From assembly GCA_024195265.1 (NCBI GenBank), contig JAJLRJ010000014.1, forward strand, positions 14,386,459-14,450,458: 64,000 nt of DNA. Reading direction: 5' to 3'. The number at the start of each line of letters is the position of its first letter. Position 1 is the stretch's first letter. Both the position numbers and the translations under genes were made by a program. Positions 10,685 through 22,685 of the stretch are shown here, piece by piece. The stretch is from Dendrophyllia cribrosa (taxonomy: Eukaryota; Cnidaria; Anthozoa; Scleractinia; Dendrophylliidae). Under the pieces are notes generated by a model that did no database searches, was not told the DNA's origin, and saw only the letters and a list, made by a program, of their open reading frames with translations.

Positions 10685-12716
10685 GCATTGTTAAATAGTA
10701 GTAAAAGGGTTGACAGGGTAAGAACATCTCATCTTATCACAAAATATCCACATCAGATATAAAGGACCATAAAGAGATGTCCCTGTCCCTGTTAGTCTGA
10801 CACAATACAATATGGCCCCTTTCCTTTCTGTTGTTCTTCTTATGTTCTGTACATTGTGTTTATGTTTAAATCCACAAACATATCCTATGCAGATAATGGT
10901 TTATCCATTGCTGAATTTTATCATTTGTAAGTGTTGTCTGTCATAAAAATTGTGTTGGGAATGTATTAATGTCCTACCGCTCAGTATCACAGCACACTGA
11001 TATTTATTATTTCACATATCTTTAAAAAATGGCTAAATAACTGTGACTGAAAGCAGAAAATCCGCTTTTAAAATTGCCTCAGATTTTATATTGCAGTACA
11101 GTACATTATGCCATCAGGATCAGAGACCCAACCACTTTAATTTACACTGCTATCACTGAATAACTATAATCACTGCATGTTTCAACAATTTACACTTTAT
11201 CAATGAAACGTTTTTAGTGTTTTTGGGCCTTCATTTGATCAAACCTATCATTCAATGCTTTAGTAGTGCCTGAATAGGACACATGAAGTTTTTTAAACAA
11301 AAATATGCTTCCACAGCTAGTCAATCTCAATATTAATCGCATCACAGAACAACCACCTTAATTCTATAGCATGTAACTAAAAAAGTTCAAAACGAAATTT
11401 ACGCGGATGAAAGAGCACAAGGTCCTCTATCTATACTCTTAACATTTAGCCGTTTACTGTCATAGTTCGCAGGGAATTAATGTTTTAGTTTTTGAGTGCA
11501 AACATTTTGCGTAACGCATTTCTAACAAGCTCGTTTTATTTCAAATAATTCGCGATAAATGTTACAGTATAAAACCCGTTCTTTCTCGCCTACAGCTTTG
11601 AAAATACATTGAAATCTTCATGTCGAAAACATTAAGTGGATATCATGTACCGTTTTCTTGCAGCGATCCCTTTTCTTCATCAGCTATCGATCTCCATTTG
11701 CCGCCATTTTTTTAACTCCGGCTCTGAGGGCGCTCGGCCCAGTCTCTCTCCGCATCACACATCGCCCAAGCGCTGTGTGTGGGCGCGTTGCACCGCCCAT
11801 TCTTTTCAGCGCCCTGATTACAGTTTGAATTTTCCACCTTCTCTGCCGAAAGGTACAGGCTTCGATTCTTCTTCTTCTATTTCGAATAGCAAGCCACTTG
11901 AGCCTTTGTTGAGGCTCTGAATGGGGGGGGGGGGGGGGGGGGGGTTGTTGGCTCTGGTTCTATTCTTGATTAGACTTCCACAGTTCTTACAGTTCAGTTA
12001 CTTCACAATGTTCTGCTTGGAATGTTTCTCACATAGCTTTTACCTGGGCTGAGAATTAGCTATCAATCAACGTCAAAAACAGATCAAAGGGTAATGTGGG
12101 CTAACGTAAGCCTCACCGTGATTGGTTAGGACAAATCATTAACATATATTCCTTCGACATGTTTGTCATTGTCGAAGCTGACTTCTCTTTCAATTTTCAC
12201 TAACATTCGGAACTACTCAGCCAAGACAAAACTACGAGAGAAATATAAAAATTACAAGGTACATTCTTATTGATTAACATTTAGGAGTTATAGTAAGTTT
12301 ACAAATAAAAGTTGTTGTTTACAATTTCTACACAATCATTGATCAGTATGCACTCCGGAAAAAAAAAATGATAATTCAATTTCAATTTGTAATTTGTATA
12401 TGCATATTTTAAAGTTTGGTTTAACTAATGTTTTAAATAATTAAATAAAAGTCAACGTCTTGTCACAAATGGCTGATGTCGAGAGGTAACACTCCACAAC
12501 AAAGTAAACTCACATTGCTTCTATGAGAAGTTAGCTTAATTTTTTCTAGGGAAAGCTAGCGTTTGCGGTGCCGTTTCTTTGTACCTCACTTAAAGGCAAG
12601 GTCTTTGCTTTCTTGGGACTTTTTATTTGAATTCACTAAGAGGTGAATCACGCTACCAAGCCGGTCCAATTTGGCACTGCACGGTTAAATATCCCTGTAA
12701 CCGGACTCGTCAAGGT
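10685..12716. other. Spacer, no gene supported
   Basis: An open frame at 11636-11920 (+) starts with a hydrophobic segment but has no family resemblance or splice support. A G run of about 23 bases lies at 11922-11944 directly after it. The rest is AT-rich without structure that I can name. Confidence 0.5.
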
Positions 12717-13028
12717 TGTGCCTAAATCATACCGTCCAGAAAGACGCCGTACACCTAACTGAGACTTATATGACTTAATGTCGACACTTAGAATTTTATT
12801 TCAATTAATTTTTAAGTGTAAAAAAGAAAATCTAAGATCCCCACGCAGGATTGAACCTGTGACCTCAGCTAGGCTTAGGCTTACATAGCCTACCGTACCA
12901 CCTACAGCTTGCTAAGTCTATATAAACTGCCACTCCTAACCTCAACTGAAAGCCAACCAGTTACTCCGTTATATAAGTCTCAATAAGGTGTCCGACGTCC
13001 TTCTGGACGGTATGATTTGGGCTTGACC
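12717..13028. mobile_element. Inverted-repeat element carrying a tRNA-like promoter box, copy 1
   Basis: Ends are long imperfect inverted repeats (GTGCCTAAATCATACCGTCC left; GGTCAAGCCCAAATCATACC reversed right). The interior on the minus strand has GGTGGTACGGTAGG and GGTTCAATCC, resembling RNA polymerase III A and B boxes. A second copy lies at 36479-36815. It may be a SINE-like unit packaged in a MITE. Confidence 0.68.
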
Positions 13029-13060
13029 ACTCGTAAACATAACCTTCCCGACAAAGGAAG

Positions 13061-13708
13061 CTAACAATCTCGTTCCCAGGGTCTCTCTTCTCTCGATCTG
13101 AGCAGCTGTATCTTCGATACTCTGAGCTCTAGCATGCATGGGTAACACTGATAGTGCCGTTCACACTGTTCCACACGACACCGACCCAAGTAATACACTG
13201 AGTGGGTTCCCAAACTGGCTTCACCATGATTTATTATAAAACCCCCTTTGGTAATATCTGAATAAATATTCGCGGCCATAGTTTTAGCGTCGTTATAACC
13301 ACTGGTGATGGCCCAACCATCATCTAAGAATACAGCTATATTAATGCAGTATACACCCTCCACGATTTCACTAGGGGACGTAACACTTTCGTGAATATAT
13401 ATGGGCCAGTGGAAAGCCCAAATGGTAAGACGGTAAACGCAAAAAACTTCGTTTTCCCTTGGAACTCCCACGCGAAACCCAAATATAACTGATGGGGATG
13501 AAAAATATCCACATGATGGAATAAGTCTTTTCTTCCCATTGCTTTGAACCGAAACGGACAATGGATTGACGACCGTAGGCCTACAGGGAATTTCCTTAAC
13601 CCGACCGGGCTGAAGAAGCTCCTTGATCGAATCCGAGTGTTTAAAAGCTGAACTAATGTTTCTGAGATAACAAGGTGGAGGAAGAGAACATTTCATTTCA
13701 TTTTTCAT
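13061..13708 (-). pseudogene. DIRS-like reverse transcriptase relic
   Basis: Reading leftwards from about 13610, the minus strand gives VVNPLSVSVQSNGKKRLI, then after a frame change KFFAFTVLPFGLSTGPYIF and KVLRPLVKSWR, then after another frame change FLDDGWAITSGYNDAKTM. The order LPFGLS..PYIFTK followed by a LDDG box is typical of the RT of DIRS/tyrosine-recombinase retrotransposons. At least two frameshifts make it non-functional. No recombinase or terminal repeats were found. The piece ends near GTTCCCAGGGTCTCTC at 13072. Confidence 0.78.
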
Positions 13709-14130
13709 TTATTTGTTTACTCCAAACCTTTACAGATGTTAATAATTAAATTTGAATCACGTTATATTAGGAAGGAGAGGAGAGGGGCACGTCTAGATAA
13801 ACTACTATGTGCCCCCTAAAGTTATATAAGTATAAACAAAAAACTTGTAATTTTTTAGTAAAAAGTAAAGGAAAACTTATAAAATAGCTTGGTAAATGTC
13901 AAAAGAGATGATGTTTCATTTAGAAACATAAGAGAACATGTAAGAGACATGAAATCCAAATGATAGCCGTAGCGTGCGAATAACATTAATGAGTTTCTTC
14001 AAGTTTCCCTTGACGTTTGCATTTGTAGAACTGTCCTCTTCCCTGCAGTTCAAAATTCTCCCGAACCTGAATCACATCGTTGTATTTTTGGAACTTGTTA
14101 GGGACCTGATTAACTGGCATCCCTGTATCC
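13709..14130. other. Spacer, no gene recognised
   Basis: AT-rich sequence without repeats or long frames. Confidence 0.5.
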
Positions 14131-14253
14131 TGGGGCCAATTTAATAAAACTTTTACACTTGCAGTTTACAAGTGTAGCTATTATTTTCAACCTCTGAAAC
14201 AAGGGCTACACTTGTAAATTACACTTGTAAAAGTTTTATTAAATTGACCCCTG
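14131..14253. mobile_element. Foldback MITE (AATTTAATAAAACTTTTAC termini)
   Basis: GGGGCCAATTTAATAAAAC at the left pairs with GTTTTATTAAATTGACCCC at the right; an inner CAAGTGTAGC/GCTACACTTG pair extends the hairpin. Confidence 0.75.
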
Positions 14254-15261
14254 GGCTTGAAGTTGAAGCTGAGGCTCCAACTCCGGTATTTACAATGGCT
14301 CGACCGGCGGCAAAACCGCGCGGGAAGAAGCTTGCTCTACTCCCTCTGCAATCCCTCGACCAATGCCCAAGCCTTCCGCACTTAAAACATTCACAAGTGT
14401 TTAGACGGCCTGTGAATTGGGCCTGAGTTCAAGAGCTAATCATAAAAATGGATCAGAGGAAAAAGGGTCGGGCGGGAGGGAAAAAACCAAGTCAAGCGTT
14501 GTCTGAAAATTCAGCTCTGAATAAACGCGAGAAGTGAATAACTGACCTCGTGTACACTTCCTATATATACAGCAGCGGTTACGCAACTATTCACACTACA
14601 GTCGAACCCCTATTAAGCGGCCACCCTCGGGGAACTGGCAAGTGGCCGCTTAATAGGGGTTCGTCAGAAATTAGCATAATGCGTGGTATAAACGTCACTT
14701 TATTTGAATACAACGCAGTTGGAAGACTGTTGAACGTAATACAGCCTGTGTTCGGACTGTAAATCCAAGTTCATAATTTCGAAGTTCGTGTGCTAAAAAG
14801 AACAACAAAAGAGTCCAACACAAAACCACAGCTTGCAGTTTCAACTCAAACGTGATCCAACTTATTTTTCGCTTGCGTGAGAGCAACAAATAATGGCACA
14901 TGCAGCGATTGTTAAGGGAAACGTATTTTACAGAGGCGGTGGCTATGGCTTGGACGTTCCATGTCAATACCACTTCACGGAAGACAAATTTTCCATTGAA
15001 TGGTTGGAATCAAAACTAGAAAAGGAAGGATTTGAACTCACATCAGTCTAATGGACAGTTATCGACGTTCAAATTTGACACCCTATAAACTTTATTTATA
15101 TGCTGATTATATAATGTTGTTTATACAAATCAAAATATAGTACATTACTCGACAACAAAATCACGCCTAGATTCGTCGCCTACTATTTCGGACTCTCATC
15201 TGTCATCAGGTTATTCAAAACGATGCCAGCTACGTGTATTAAATTTTTGGTGGCCGCTTAA

Positions 15262-16544
15262 CCCATTCGCTCCCACACCGGCCAAAACCGGCCGTACAAG
15301 ACTCCACTGCTTTAAAAAATTGCAACTTTCTCAATCACGCGAACATTGCCTTAACTAGCAGTTGTGAGCATTGACTAGAAAGTTCCTCAAACTGAGATAC
15401 CCAATAAATACAAAAAAGTCAGCGATTTTTGCAGAATATCAGCGTTTGAATTTGGACAATAACAAAAATGACCGTTTTTAACGTCATAGAAAAACGACAA
15501 AAATCACGTTTTTGCCTTTAGTTTTTTTTATTCAAATCATCGTGGCAAACTCAAAAGTCAACATTCACAGCAAAATTCAGTCCTGGTCCTAGCTTAGCAG
15601 TGAATTTGTTTGCTCTTAATCGTTGCTCGGCCGAGCTACAGCCTCTCGTTCTAGTGCATACTGACCTTGCCTCGATTGCACTGCATGCTGGAAAATAGCG
15701 AGAATTTTTGACAGCGTTCGTTTCTTTCCCCACACATTTCATATTTATACTAAGTCCACAGCCACTCCGATCCACCGCCGAAATTTCGCGCTTGTTTCGT
15801 TCTTCAGTGGTCGGACTGTTAACATTTGGAACTCTTTGGACCCTATTTTAAAATTTAGTAAATCTGTCTCGGTTTTTAAGAAAGTTTTAAAGCGCAAGCT
15901 TCTTAAAGAATTTTTAGAATCTTAACTTAATTCAATTAATCTTTTGTAAATACAATTTTTATTTATGATTATTGTAATTAGTTAGATTTGTGATTATTCT
16001 TGTTAGTTAGTTTTAATTATCTTTGAAAAGCCCCCTTGGGGAAAAGTGATAAAGTATGTATGTATGTATGTATGTATGTATGTATGTATGTATGTCGCAA
16101 CTTCCAAAATATGCCGTGGTAGGTCGAGAAATTCATCCAGAGTCGAGTCCCAAGGCTACTTCGTTTCCTGGCTGCCATTTTTCCAGTTCAACGAGCAACG
16201 AGCCAAATTCGTAAACGAAGTACAACACCTAACTCGCTTCATTGAGAAAGTGGACTCTGAACTACCTTCAAGCTTAAATATGCTCATCAGGCAGCTACTA
16301 AAAATGAAAAATGGCTGTAGACTTACCAAAAATCGCAAAAACACCATATTGAAGGCTTTATTGCAATTCAACAAAGCAAAATGACAACGTCAGAATGACG
16401 TTTCCAGTAAACTCGAGCCTTCAGTGTTTTAGAACAGCAGCACTTTCAATTATGGTAACTTCAAATATGGAGTCATGAAAGCCCATGAGGCGTGTGTATC
16501 CAGAAAATCGCTCAAAAATGCAAAAACCCTTGGGAGTGAAAGGG
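15262..16544. mobile_element. TTAA-flanked element (CCCATTCGCTCC termini), copy 1, nested
   Basis: TTAA at 15258-15261 and 16545-16548 bounds inverted tips beginning CCCATTCGCTCC / CCCTTTCACTCC. A second copy in opposite orientation lies at 31277-32262. The TTAA target fits piggyBac or Kolobok families; no transposase was seen. This copy carries a LINE 3' end at 15800-16096 that the other copy lacks. Confidence 0.8.
15800..16096 (+). mobile_element. 5'-truncated non-LTR retrotransposon 3' end with (TATG)n tail
   Basis: One frame reads GRTVNIWNSLDPILKFSKSV... and ends in LLKEFLES followed by a stop, the usual RT C-terminus of jockey-type LINEs (NxWNSLP box). It is followed by a 3' UTR and a (TATG)n tail at 16054-16096. 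Comparison with the copy at 31277-32262 shows the insertion edges: the sister copy runs uninterrupted across this point. Confidence 0.75.
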
Positions 16545-16722
16545 TTAATAGGGGTAAAAACAATAGGAAAACCCTCATCGGGACCGCCAAAAGGTGGCCG
16601 CGGTCGCTTAATAGGGGTTTTATTTACAGTATTATACTGGCAATAAATTCGGGACTTTGATAACTGGCCGCTTAACAGGGGGTGGCCGCTTAATAGTTGG
16701 CCGCCTAATAGGGGTTTGACCG

Positions 16723-17337
16723 TATAGATGAATAGGACCTAATCGACATAACAACTTGCGAGATTGAAGCAAGGAAACAACAGTGGTAATGAATAAGTGA
16801 CGGATAATTAACTCAAACGCCGCGCGGACGTTTCTAATTACGAGCCTATGAAAAATACATACACTGTTCTTTAAGGAATGGTGCTGCAGTGGTGTCCTAC
16901 TTTCAGTTTCCCATACAATATTATCTTTCGTCACTTGGCGTGAAATGAATAATAAACAATGGTCATGATAAATTAAAGTCACGGGCAATCGATTTTTCAA
17001 CGGCGTATTTGAAATTTATTGCACCCATTTTGAAATCTCTGGTGATCCTTGCAATCTGATTGGCTCTCAGCAGTGCGATTTATTCCCGAATCGCACTTTT
17101 TTTGCTCTAAATCGCATCTTTCTTTAAATTGCAGCTTTATTTAAATCGCATCTTCTAACTTGCATCTCACACAAAATGAGATGTAAAAGCGTTTCCGGTT
17201 CCTCTTTTTTTACAAACCGGCTACTCGATCAATAAAATATATTGGTGCTGACTAAAATCCTGTATTTGGTTGATTAAAATTGTGCGATTTCAAAATGGAT
17301 GTAATAAAGTGGTAATTGAACTTTGTGTCGTGCAATT
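16723..17337. other. Spacer with AAATCGCATCTT repeats
   Basis: No gene seen. Near 17080-17160 there are several copies of AAATCGCA/AAATCGCATCTT words. Confidence 0.5.
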
Positions 17338-18420
17338 TCGGGGAGGGGGCACTTAAGGGAAGCTTGGGTGGGGTTGTGCCGCCAAGGCCTTCAAACCCTG
17401 ACCCTGTTTGAGACAAATTCCGTTCATTTCGCCACCCTGTTTAAGACAAGAGACCATTCTCGTGACCCTGGTTATGAGTGCAGCCCAAATATAACACCCT
17501 GTTCAAGATTTTTTATTTAGCTGGTAAATATAATACAAAATAAAAACGAATTATTTTGAAGTCAGTGAGCTTTTCAAGCTAAAGCAGGAGCCTTGGCTAA
17601 ACAAAGCTCAAGCACCAAACACCTTGTTCACTCGGTCTAGTAAGGTGCTATCATACCACAGGACGAAAAAATGAATTTACTAACCTTTAAGAGAAAATTA
17701 AATTTTACTTAAAGATATCGAAAATCTTTAAGTTGAGACGTAAATACTCTTAAATGTATTAAAGTAAGTAAGTTTAAGAACATTTAAGTTATCTTTAATT
17801 CAACTTTTCAAGACCCTTAAAGGCAACTTAAATTGTTCGTTACTTGCTTTAAGTGTTGTCAAGTAAAGGCATGTTTAAGTAATTTACGGTGCACTTAAAG
17901 ATAGTCGAAATTGTTCTTTAAGTTTTCTTTAATGAACCTTTATTTGCACTTAAAGTCGTTATTTCGTCCTGTGTACAGTCTATGTAAGACGTACTAACAT
18001 GATATTTTCATATTGTGAACGGGTCATTGTGCTGTCTATTTGCGTTGGCTTTCTTGCTGACGACATTTAGATCGTTACACCGTGCTTATGAGTTGCAATA
18101 ACAACGAAACAATTGTCCACGGTTACGATCCTACTTTATCGGTTTCTATCGTGATGATGTCTCGCAAATTTTACTTTTTTTCTTTTTTACGTGGTCAGAT
18201 CAGCCTTGCAGTTCATTGTTTTTGTACTTCATATGACTCTGGAATAAAAAAATATCTGTAAACGAATGTGTCCGATGAGCGTTTTCCGGTCCCGAAAGAC
18301 ACCCTTTTCAAGATGCTACCTGTTGAAAACGCAAGACCCTGGAAACCATACCCTGTTGGGCGGAACATATCCGTTTAGGCCAAATAAGGGAGTGACCCCC
18401 CCCCCCCCCCCCCCCCCCCG
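17338..18420. mobile_element. Diverged poly-G/poly-C element with nested MITE
   Basis: The left side has a short G-rich stretch followed by GGGTGGGGTTGTGCCGCC and degenerate ACCCTGTTTGAGACAA-type units. The right side ends GGGAGTGACCCCCC with a long C run (18398-18419). This is the architecture of the family at 55643-56723, but left terminus and target duplication are unclear. Confidence 0.55.
17657..17973. mobile_element. Foldback MITE with CACAGGACGAAA termini
   Basis: CACAGGACGAAA at the left and TTTCGTCCTGTG at the right form perfect 12-base inverted ends, flanked by TAC on both sides. The interior is an array of inverted CTTTAAG/CTTAAAG words. It is nested in the preceding repeat. Confidence 0.75.
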
Positions 18421-18740
18421 GATATTATCTAGAGTTTTGGCATGAAAATACAGTGAAAATATTCGTTTGTCGGGCTCAGCATCGTGTTTGTTGCGCGCAT
18501 TTGCCGATTTAAAGATCAGTTGCTACGTTCCAGGTAAAAAAAAAACAACAGAAAAGCAAGACTGACAAAAACAAAACAGCCGATCATAATCAGTGAAAAA
18601 TTTTTCTGAACTAAATTTTTTCGATACGTTAAGATACGATAATTTGATATGACCACGTGATAAAAAGTAGCTAAACGAAAGTCAGGAGTTGAAATCGACA
18701 ATAATAAAATAGACTGCCAGCAGGGCTGTTCCGAAAATGA

Positions 18741-18796
18741 GGAGTGCGGAGTGCGGAGTGCGGAGTGCGGTGTGCGGAGTGCGGAGTGCGGAGTGC
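18741..18796 (+). repeat. GAGTGCG heptamer array, left terminus
   Basis: About eight tandem units of GGAGTGC with one variant (GGTGTGC). The inverse array ends the element on the other side. Confidence 0.85.
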
Positions 18797-19316
18797 AAAA
18801 AAATTACTAAATGGAGTGCAAAAAAAATTACTAAAAAAACTTAAGTGGCAGTCCCGCTAAAAGCGGTCCGCTCGATTTCGCGACCAAAAATAGTTTCCCT
18901 TTATTTTTTGCTGGTGAAAAGGCTTTGGTACACATGTATGAAATACACAATTCTTTTTTTCAAATTCTTTATTTTCGCCCTGCTACAAGCAGAAAACGAA
19001 TTCAGGCCGTCTCGGCCTTTTCGACGGTAATCGGAAGACTAAATTTGATGGTTTTTGAGAGGCGCTCTACGTAGAAACAAATGCAGTTGAAGAAATTTTG
19101 TTTAGGTCATGTTTCTAAGCTAAACTTGAGTAGTTTACAGGCAAAGTGTAAAAAATTTTAATAAAATGTTAAGCAAGCTGAGGCAACTTAAAGACAACCC
19201 ACTCTGAAGCCTATATTCAGACACTGAAAATGGGGCAAGAACGAGGGAAAATTTCTCAAACGTTGCGGCCTAAACTTGGTTTTAAAACCACGTCACAGTA
19301 AAGTTCTTACCTTCTT

Positions 19317-19637
19317 TTATCGAGTTATCAGTTCAAACGTGTGGGTATCTCCCGGGATCGCAAGCGAGAAGAGATTATAATCAGCCATTGACAGCGTGTT
19401 TACATAATTATCGGTCGTGCCAAATGTCACTTGCATTACTCTTCGGCTCTTCCAAAATGTTTCTATTGAGGCTTGAATTCGATTGTAGTTCTCCAAGATA
19501 AATGTCGACAACTTCTTTAATACTTCTGCTTCAGAATTAGATCGAGAACAGATGTAAAAGTTGCAATAAGTTGAATAATCTTCATGGCGGCGACACGGTC
19601 CGGGCTCGACAAAGCAAACAACGTGGCCTTTTAGCAT
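19317..19637 (-). CDS. Conserved open frame in left palindrome arm, unknown protein
   Basis: A 106-codon frame. Its last 74 residues (from LKKLSTFILENYNRIQASIE to PGDTHTFELITR) are identical to those in the right-arm frame; the first part differs at a few sites. I recognise no family. Because the arms are near-identical DNA, identity alone does not prove it is translated. Confidence 0.35.
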   Translation of the reverse strand: MLKGHVVCFVEPGPCRRHEDYSTYCNFYICSRSNSEAEVLKKLSTFILENYNRIQASIETFWKSRRVMQVTFGTTDNYVNTLSMADYNLFSLAIPGDTHTFELITR

Positions 19638-20399
19638 GTTTCGGAGAAATCTTCATTAAAAACAGTACTTGATCCAAATTCTCTGCTCCACTAACGAGTA
19701 TTAAAGGTTTTCCACGTCCCTACAATAAAAAGAAAGTCAAAGTTTATTCTGATCCACGATTTTATACTGTTGAAATTCACCCGTGGCGGAAACATAACTT
19801 GACCGTGGCATGCAAATATCCTATAATTTGAAAAAAAATTAACTTCAACCAGAAGTTTCACTGCGATACGTGAAATACTCACCGGTGAGAGGTTGAAATA
19901 TATGAATAACTTGAGTTTAAGATTCGTTTTTAAGGGTTACTCGCCAAGCGACAGCAAAAAGTTTTTTCGCTTGAAAATGTGTAGATTCGTTACAAGGTCT
20001 TCGAGCACGTGGCTTGTGTCATAACTTGTCACACAATGTTATCAAGGTCGCGTGACAAAGGTAGTTGGCCGCGCGATGTAACGGATCTACACATTTTCAA
20101 GCTAAGAAAACTTTCTGCGGTCGCTTGGCGAGAAACCCTTAAAAACGAATCTGAAACTCAAGTTATTCATATATTTCAACCTCTCACCGGTGAGTAGTTC
20201 ATGTATCGCAGTGAAATTTCTGGTTGTCGTCGATTTTTTTTTAAAATTATATCTACAGTATTTGCATACCATGGTCAAGTTTAGTTTCTACCACGGGTGA
20301 ATTTCAACAGTATAAAATCGTGGATAAGAATAAACTGTGACTTTCTTTTTATTGTAGGGACGTTGAAAACCTTTAATACTCGTTAGTGGAGCAGAGAAT

Positions 20400-20759
20400 T
20401 TGAATCAAGTACTGATTTTGATGAAGATTTCTCCGAAACATTCTAAAAGCTTCGTTGTTTGCTTTGTCGATCGAGCCCGGTGTCGCCGCCATGTAGATTA
20501 TTCAACTTATTGCAACTTTTACATCTGTTCTCGATCTAATTCTGATGTAGAAGTATTAAAGAAGTTGTCGACATTTATCTTGGAGAACTACAATCGAATT
20601 CAAGCCTCAATAGAAACATTTTGGAAGAGCCGAAGAGTAATGCAAGTGACCTTTGGCACGACCGATAATTATGTAAACACGCTGTCAATGGCTGACTATA
20701 ATCTCTTCTCGCTTGCGATCCCGGGAGATACCCACACGTTTGAGCTTATAACTCGATAA
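20400..20759 (+). CDS. Conserved open frame in right palindrome arm, unknown protein
   Basis: A 119-codon partner of the frame at 19317-19637, with a longer N-terminus because an upstream ATG is kept. The peptide contains TFWKSRRVMQVTFGTTDNYV and ends HTFELITR. It could be an accessory protein of the Penelope-like element or a captured fragment. No domain recognised. Confidence 0.35.
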   Translation: MNQVLILMKISPKHSKSFVVCFVDRARCRRHVDYSTYCNFYICSRSNSDVEVLKKLSTFILENYNRIQASIETFWKSRRVMQVTFGTTDNYVNTLSMADYNLFSLAIPGDTHTFELITR

Positions 20760-21251
20760 AATAAGGTAAGAACTTTACTGTGACGTGGTTTTGAAACCAA
20801 GTTTAGGCCGCAACGTTTGAGAAATTTTTCCTTGTTCTTGCCCCATTTTCATTGTCTGAATATAGGCTTCAGAGTGGGTTGTCTTTAAGTTGCCTCAGCT
20901 TGCTTAACATTTTATTGAAATTTTTTACACTTTGCCTGCGAACTACTCAAGTTTAGCTTAGAAACATGACCTAAACAAAATGTCTTCAACTGCATTTGTT
21001 TCTACGTAGAGCGCCTCTCAAAAACCATCAATTTTAGTCTTCCGATCAACGGCGAAAAGGCCGAGACGGCCTGAATTCGTTTTTTGCCTGTAACAGGGCG
21101 AAAATAAAGAATTTGAAAAAAAGAATTGTGTATTTCATACATGTGTACCAAAGCCTTTTCACCAGCAAAAAATAAAGGGAAACTATTTTTGGTCGCGAAA
21201 TCGAGCGGACCGCTTTTAGCGGGACTGCCACTTAAAACTTAACACACGTTT

Positions 21252-22330
21252 AGAGAAAACAAAAATCACATCAAAAACCTCTCTGATAAAGAACTTAAAA
21301 ATGATCAGATCAATTTACTAGGAAGAGGATTAAAATATATTCCTACACCCGTTACAAACGAAATACAAATTAAAAGGCAACTCTTGCATGACTTCGATCA
21401 GTTTGCAAGAAAAATGCGCCGTCTACAATACATTTTTTACGGGGAAAACAAAAAACCTCACCCTTTCCACGTTAAATCTTCGTGGAATCCACCAGTGCAA
21501 CCATCAGTTGTGCTTGAAAGCTATTTAGAAGAGGTTAAAACTCAGCTCGCGGAAATACAAATCGTAAAACCTAGAAATAATCTCAATCCCGCTGAGCGCG
21601 AAGCACTCAAAACCTTTGAACGTGACACCGAAATCAACCTTAAAAAGGCTGACAAAGGAACGACTACTGTGGTTCTCAACACGGAAGATAAAATGAAAGA
21701 AGGTCAAAACCTATCAGATAACGAAAAACACTACATACCTCTTCCAGAACCCATGGTTAAAGAAACATACTTCAGAGTTCAACAACTAATTGACGAACTC
21801 TATTATGGAAATTACATAGATGAAATGACTAAAAAGTGGTTGTGTCAAACACTGACCCGCCTCGTATCCCAATACTTTACACCCTCACAAAGATACACAA
21901 ACCGACACCTATCGGAAGACCAATTATATCAGGGTGTAATGGCCCAACAGAGAAACTATCATCATTCGTTGACAAACTAATTCAGCCGATAGCACAACAA
22001 CAAGAGTCATATCTCAAAGATACGACTCATTTCATCACGTTCGTAGAACAAACGAAAGTCCCAGAAAACATAATCCTTGTTTCTATGGACGTTACGAGCC
22101 TATATACGAATATCCCACAAGAGGAGGGAATCAATATAGTATGCAAGGCCTATGACGCCTTTCACAAAAATGAACCTCCTATTCCTACACAACTACTTCA
22201 AAAAACGCTCAGACTTATCTTAACAGAGAACGCATTCCATTTTATGGAAAAAACTACCTTCAAATTCACGGAACTGCCATGGGCACCAAAATGGCAGTCG
22301 CTTTTGCAAACATTTTCATGGCAAAGGTAG
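21252..22330 (+). pseudogene. Penelope-like reverse transcriptase, frameshifted and truncated
   Basis: The frame opens before the first ATG (21384): LSDKELKNDQINLLGRGL then KYIPTP is the N-terminal signature of Penelope-type RTs. It continues through LKKADKGTTTVVLN to about 21838, where one frameshift moves the reading to the frame with YTLTKIHKPTPIGRPIISG (RT motif region) and VSMDVTSLYTNIPQEEG. Sequence decays at about 22300, before the YxDD-type box and any endonuclease domain, so it cannot be autonomous. Confidence 0.85.
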
Positions 22331-22658
22331 AAACAGAAATCATAAGTCAAAGTGCTTTAAAACCGCTCGTAATATTTGTTCTTAATGAAATATTTGTTCT
22401 TTCCTGTTATTATTTCTTTTAAATTTAAAATTTGTCTGTAACTGTTATCGAATGTTACCCTAAAAACAAAATATAAAGAAAATCGCTCCTTTTTTATTTA
22501 GGGTAAAATTATAAGCAGCATTCCACTTAAATTTAGTGATTTTTCTTTTCACTCCATTTAGTAATTTTTTTTTTACTCAATTTAGTATTTTTTTTCACTC
22601 CATTTAGTATTTTTTTTTTTTACTCCATTCAAAAAAAAAATACTGAGAATTTTTTTTT

Positions 22659-22685
22659 CACTCCGCACTCCGCACTCCGCACTCC
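22659..22685 (-). repeat. CACTCCG heptamer array, right terminus
   Basis: Inverse of the GAGTGCG array, four units, preceded by a T-rich region with several CACTCCATTTAGTA copies (22550-22630) that mirror the left end. Confidence 0.85.

Larger units (their letters stand above)
14599..16722. mobile_element. pogo/Tc1-like inverted-repeat element (CAGTCGAACCCC)
   Basis: The left end CAGTCGAACCCCTATTAAGC and right end (reversed) CGGTCAAACCCCTATTAGGC are flanked by TA on each side (14597-14598, 16723-16724). Sub-terminal GTGGCCGCTTAATAGGGG words repeat several times at both ends. CAGTCGAACC-type tips with a TA target are typical of pogo/Tigger-like elements. No transposase frame remains; the middle is occupied by a younger element at 15262-16544. 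Confidence 0.75.
18841..21235. repeat. 1.15-kb palindrome (two arms, about 100-base centre)
   Basis: The left arm 18841-19984 begins TTAAGTGGCAGTCCCGCT and the right arm ends AGCGGGACTGCCACTTAA at 21235; arm sequences match closely along their length. The central non-paired segment is about 19985-20087. Few differences between arms indicate recent duplication or ongoing arm-to-arm gene conversion. Both arms carry the same open frame on diverging strands. Confidence 0.88.

Noticed and set aside
11636..11920. 94-codon + frame with hydrophobic start
   Set aside because: No family resemblance, ends at a G run, no splice or promoter support.
21836..22330. Separate second gene in the Penelope-like element
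   Set aside because: It is the continuation of the RT frame after a frameshift, not an independent gene.
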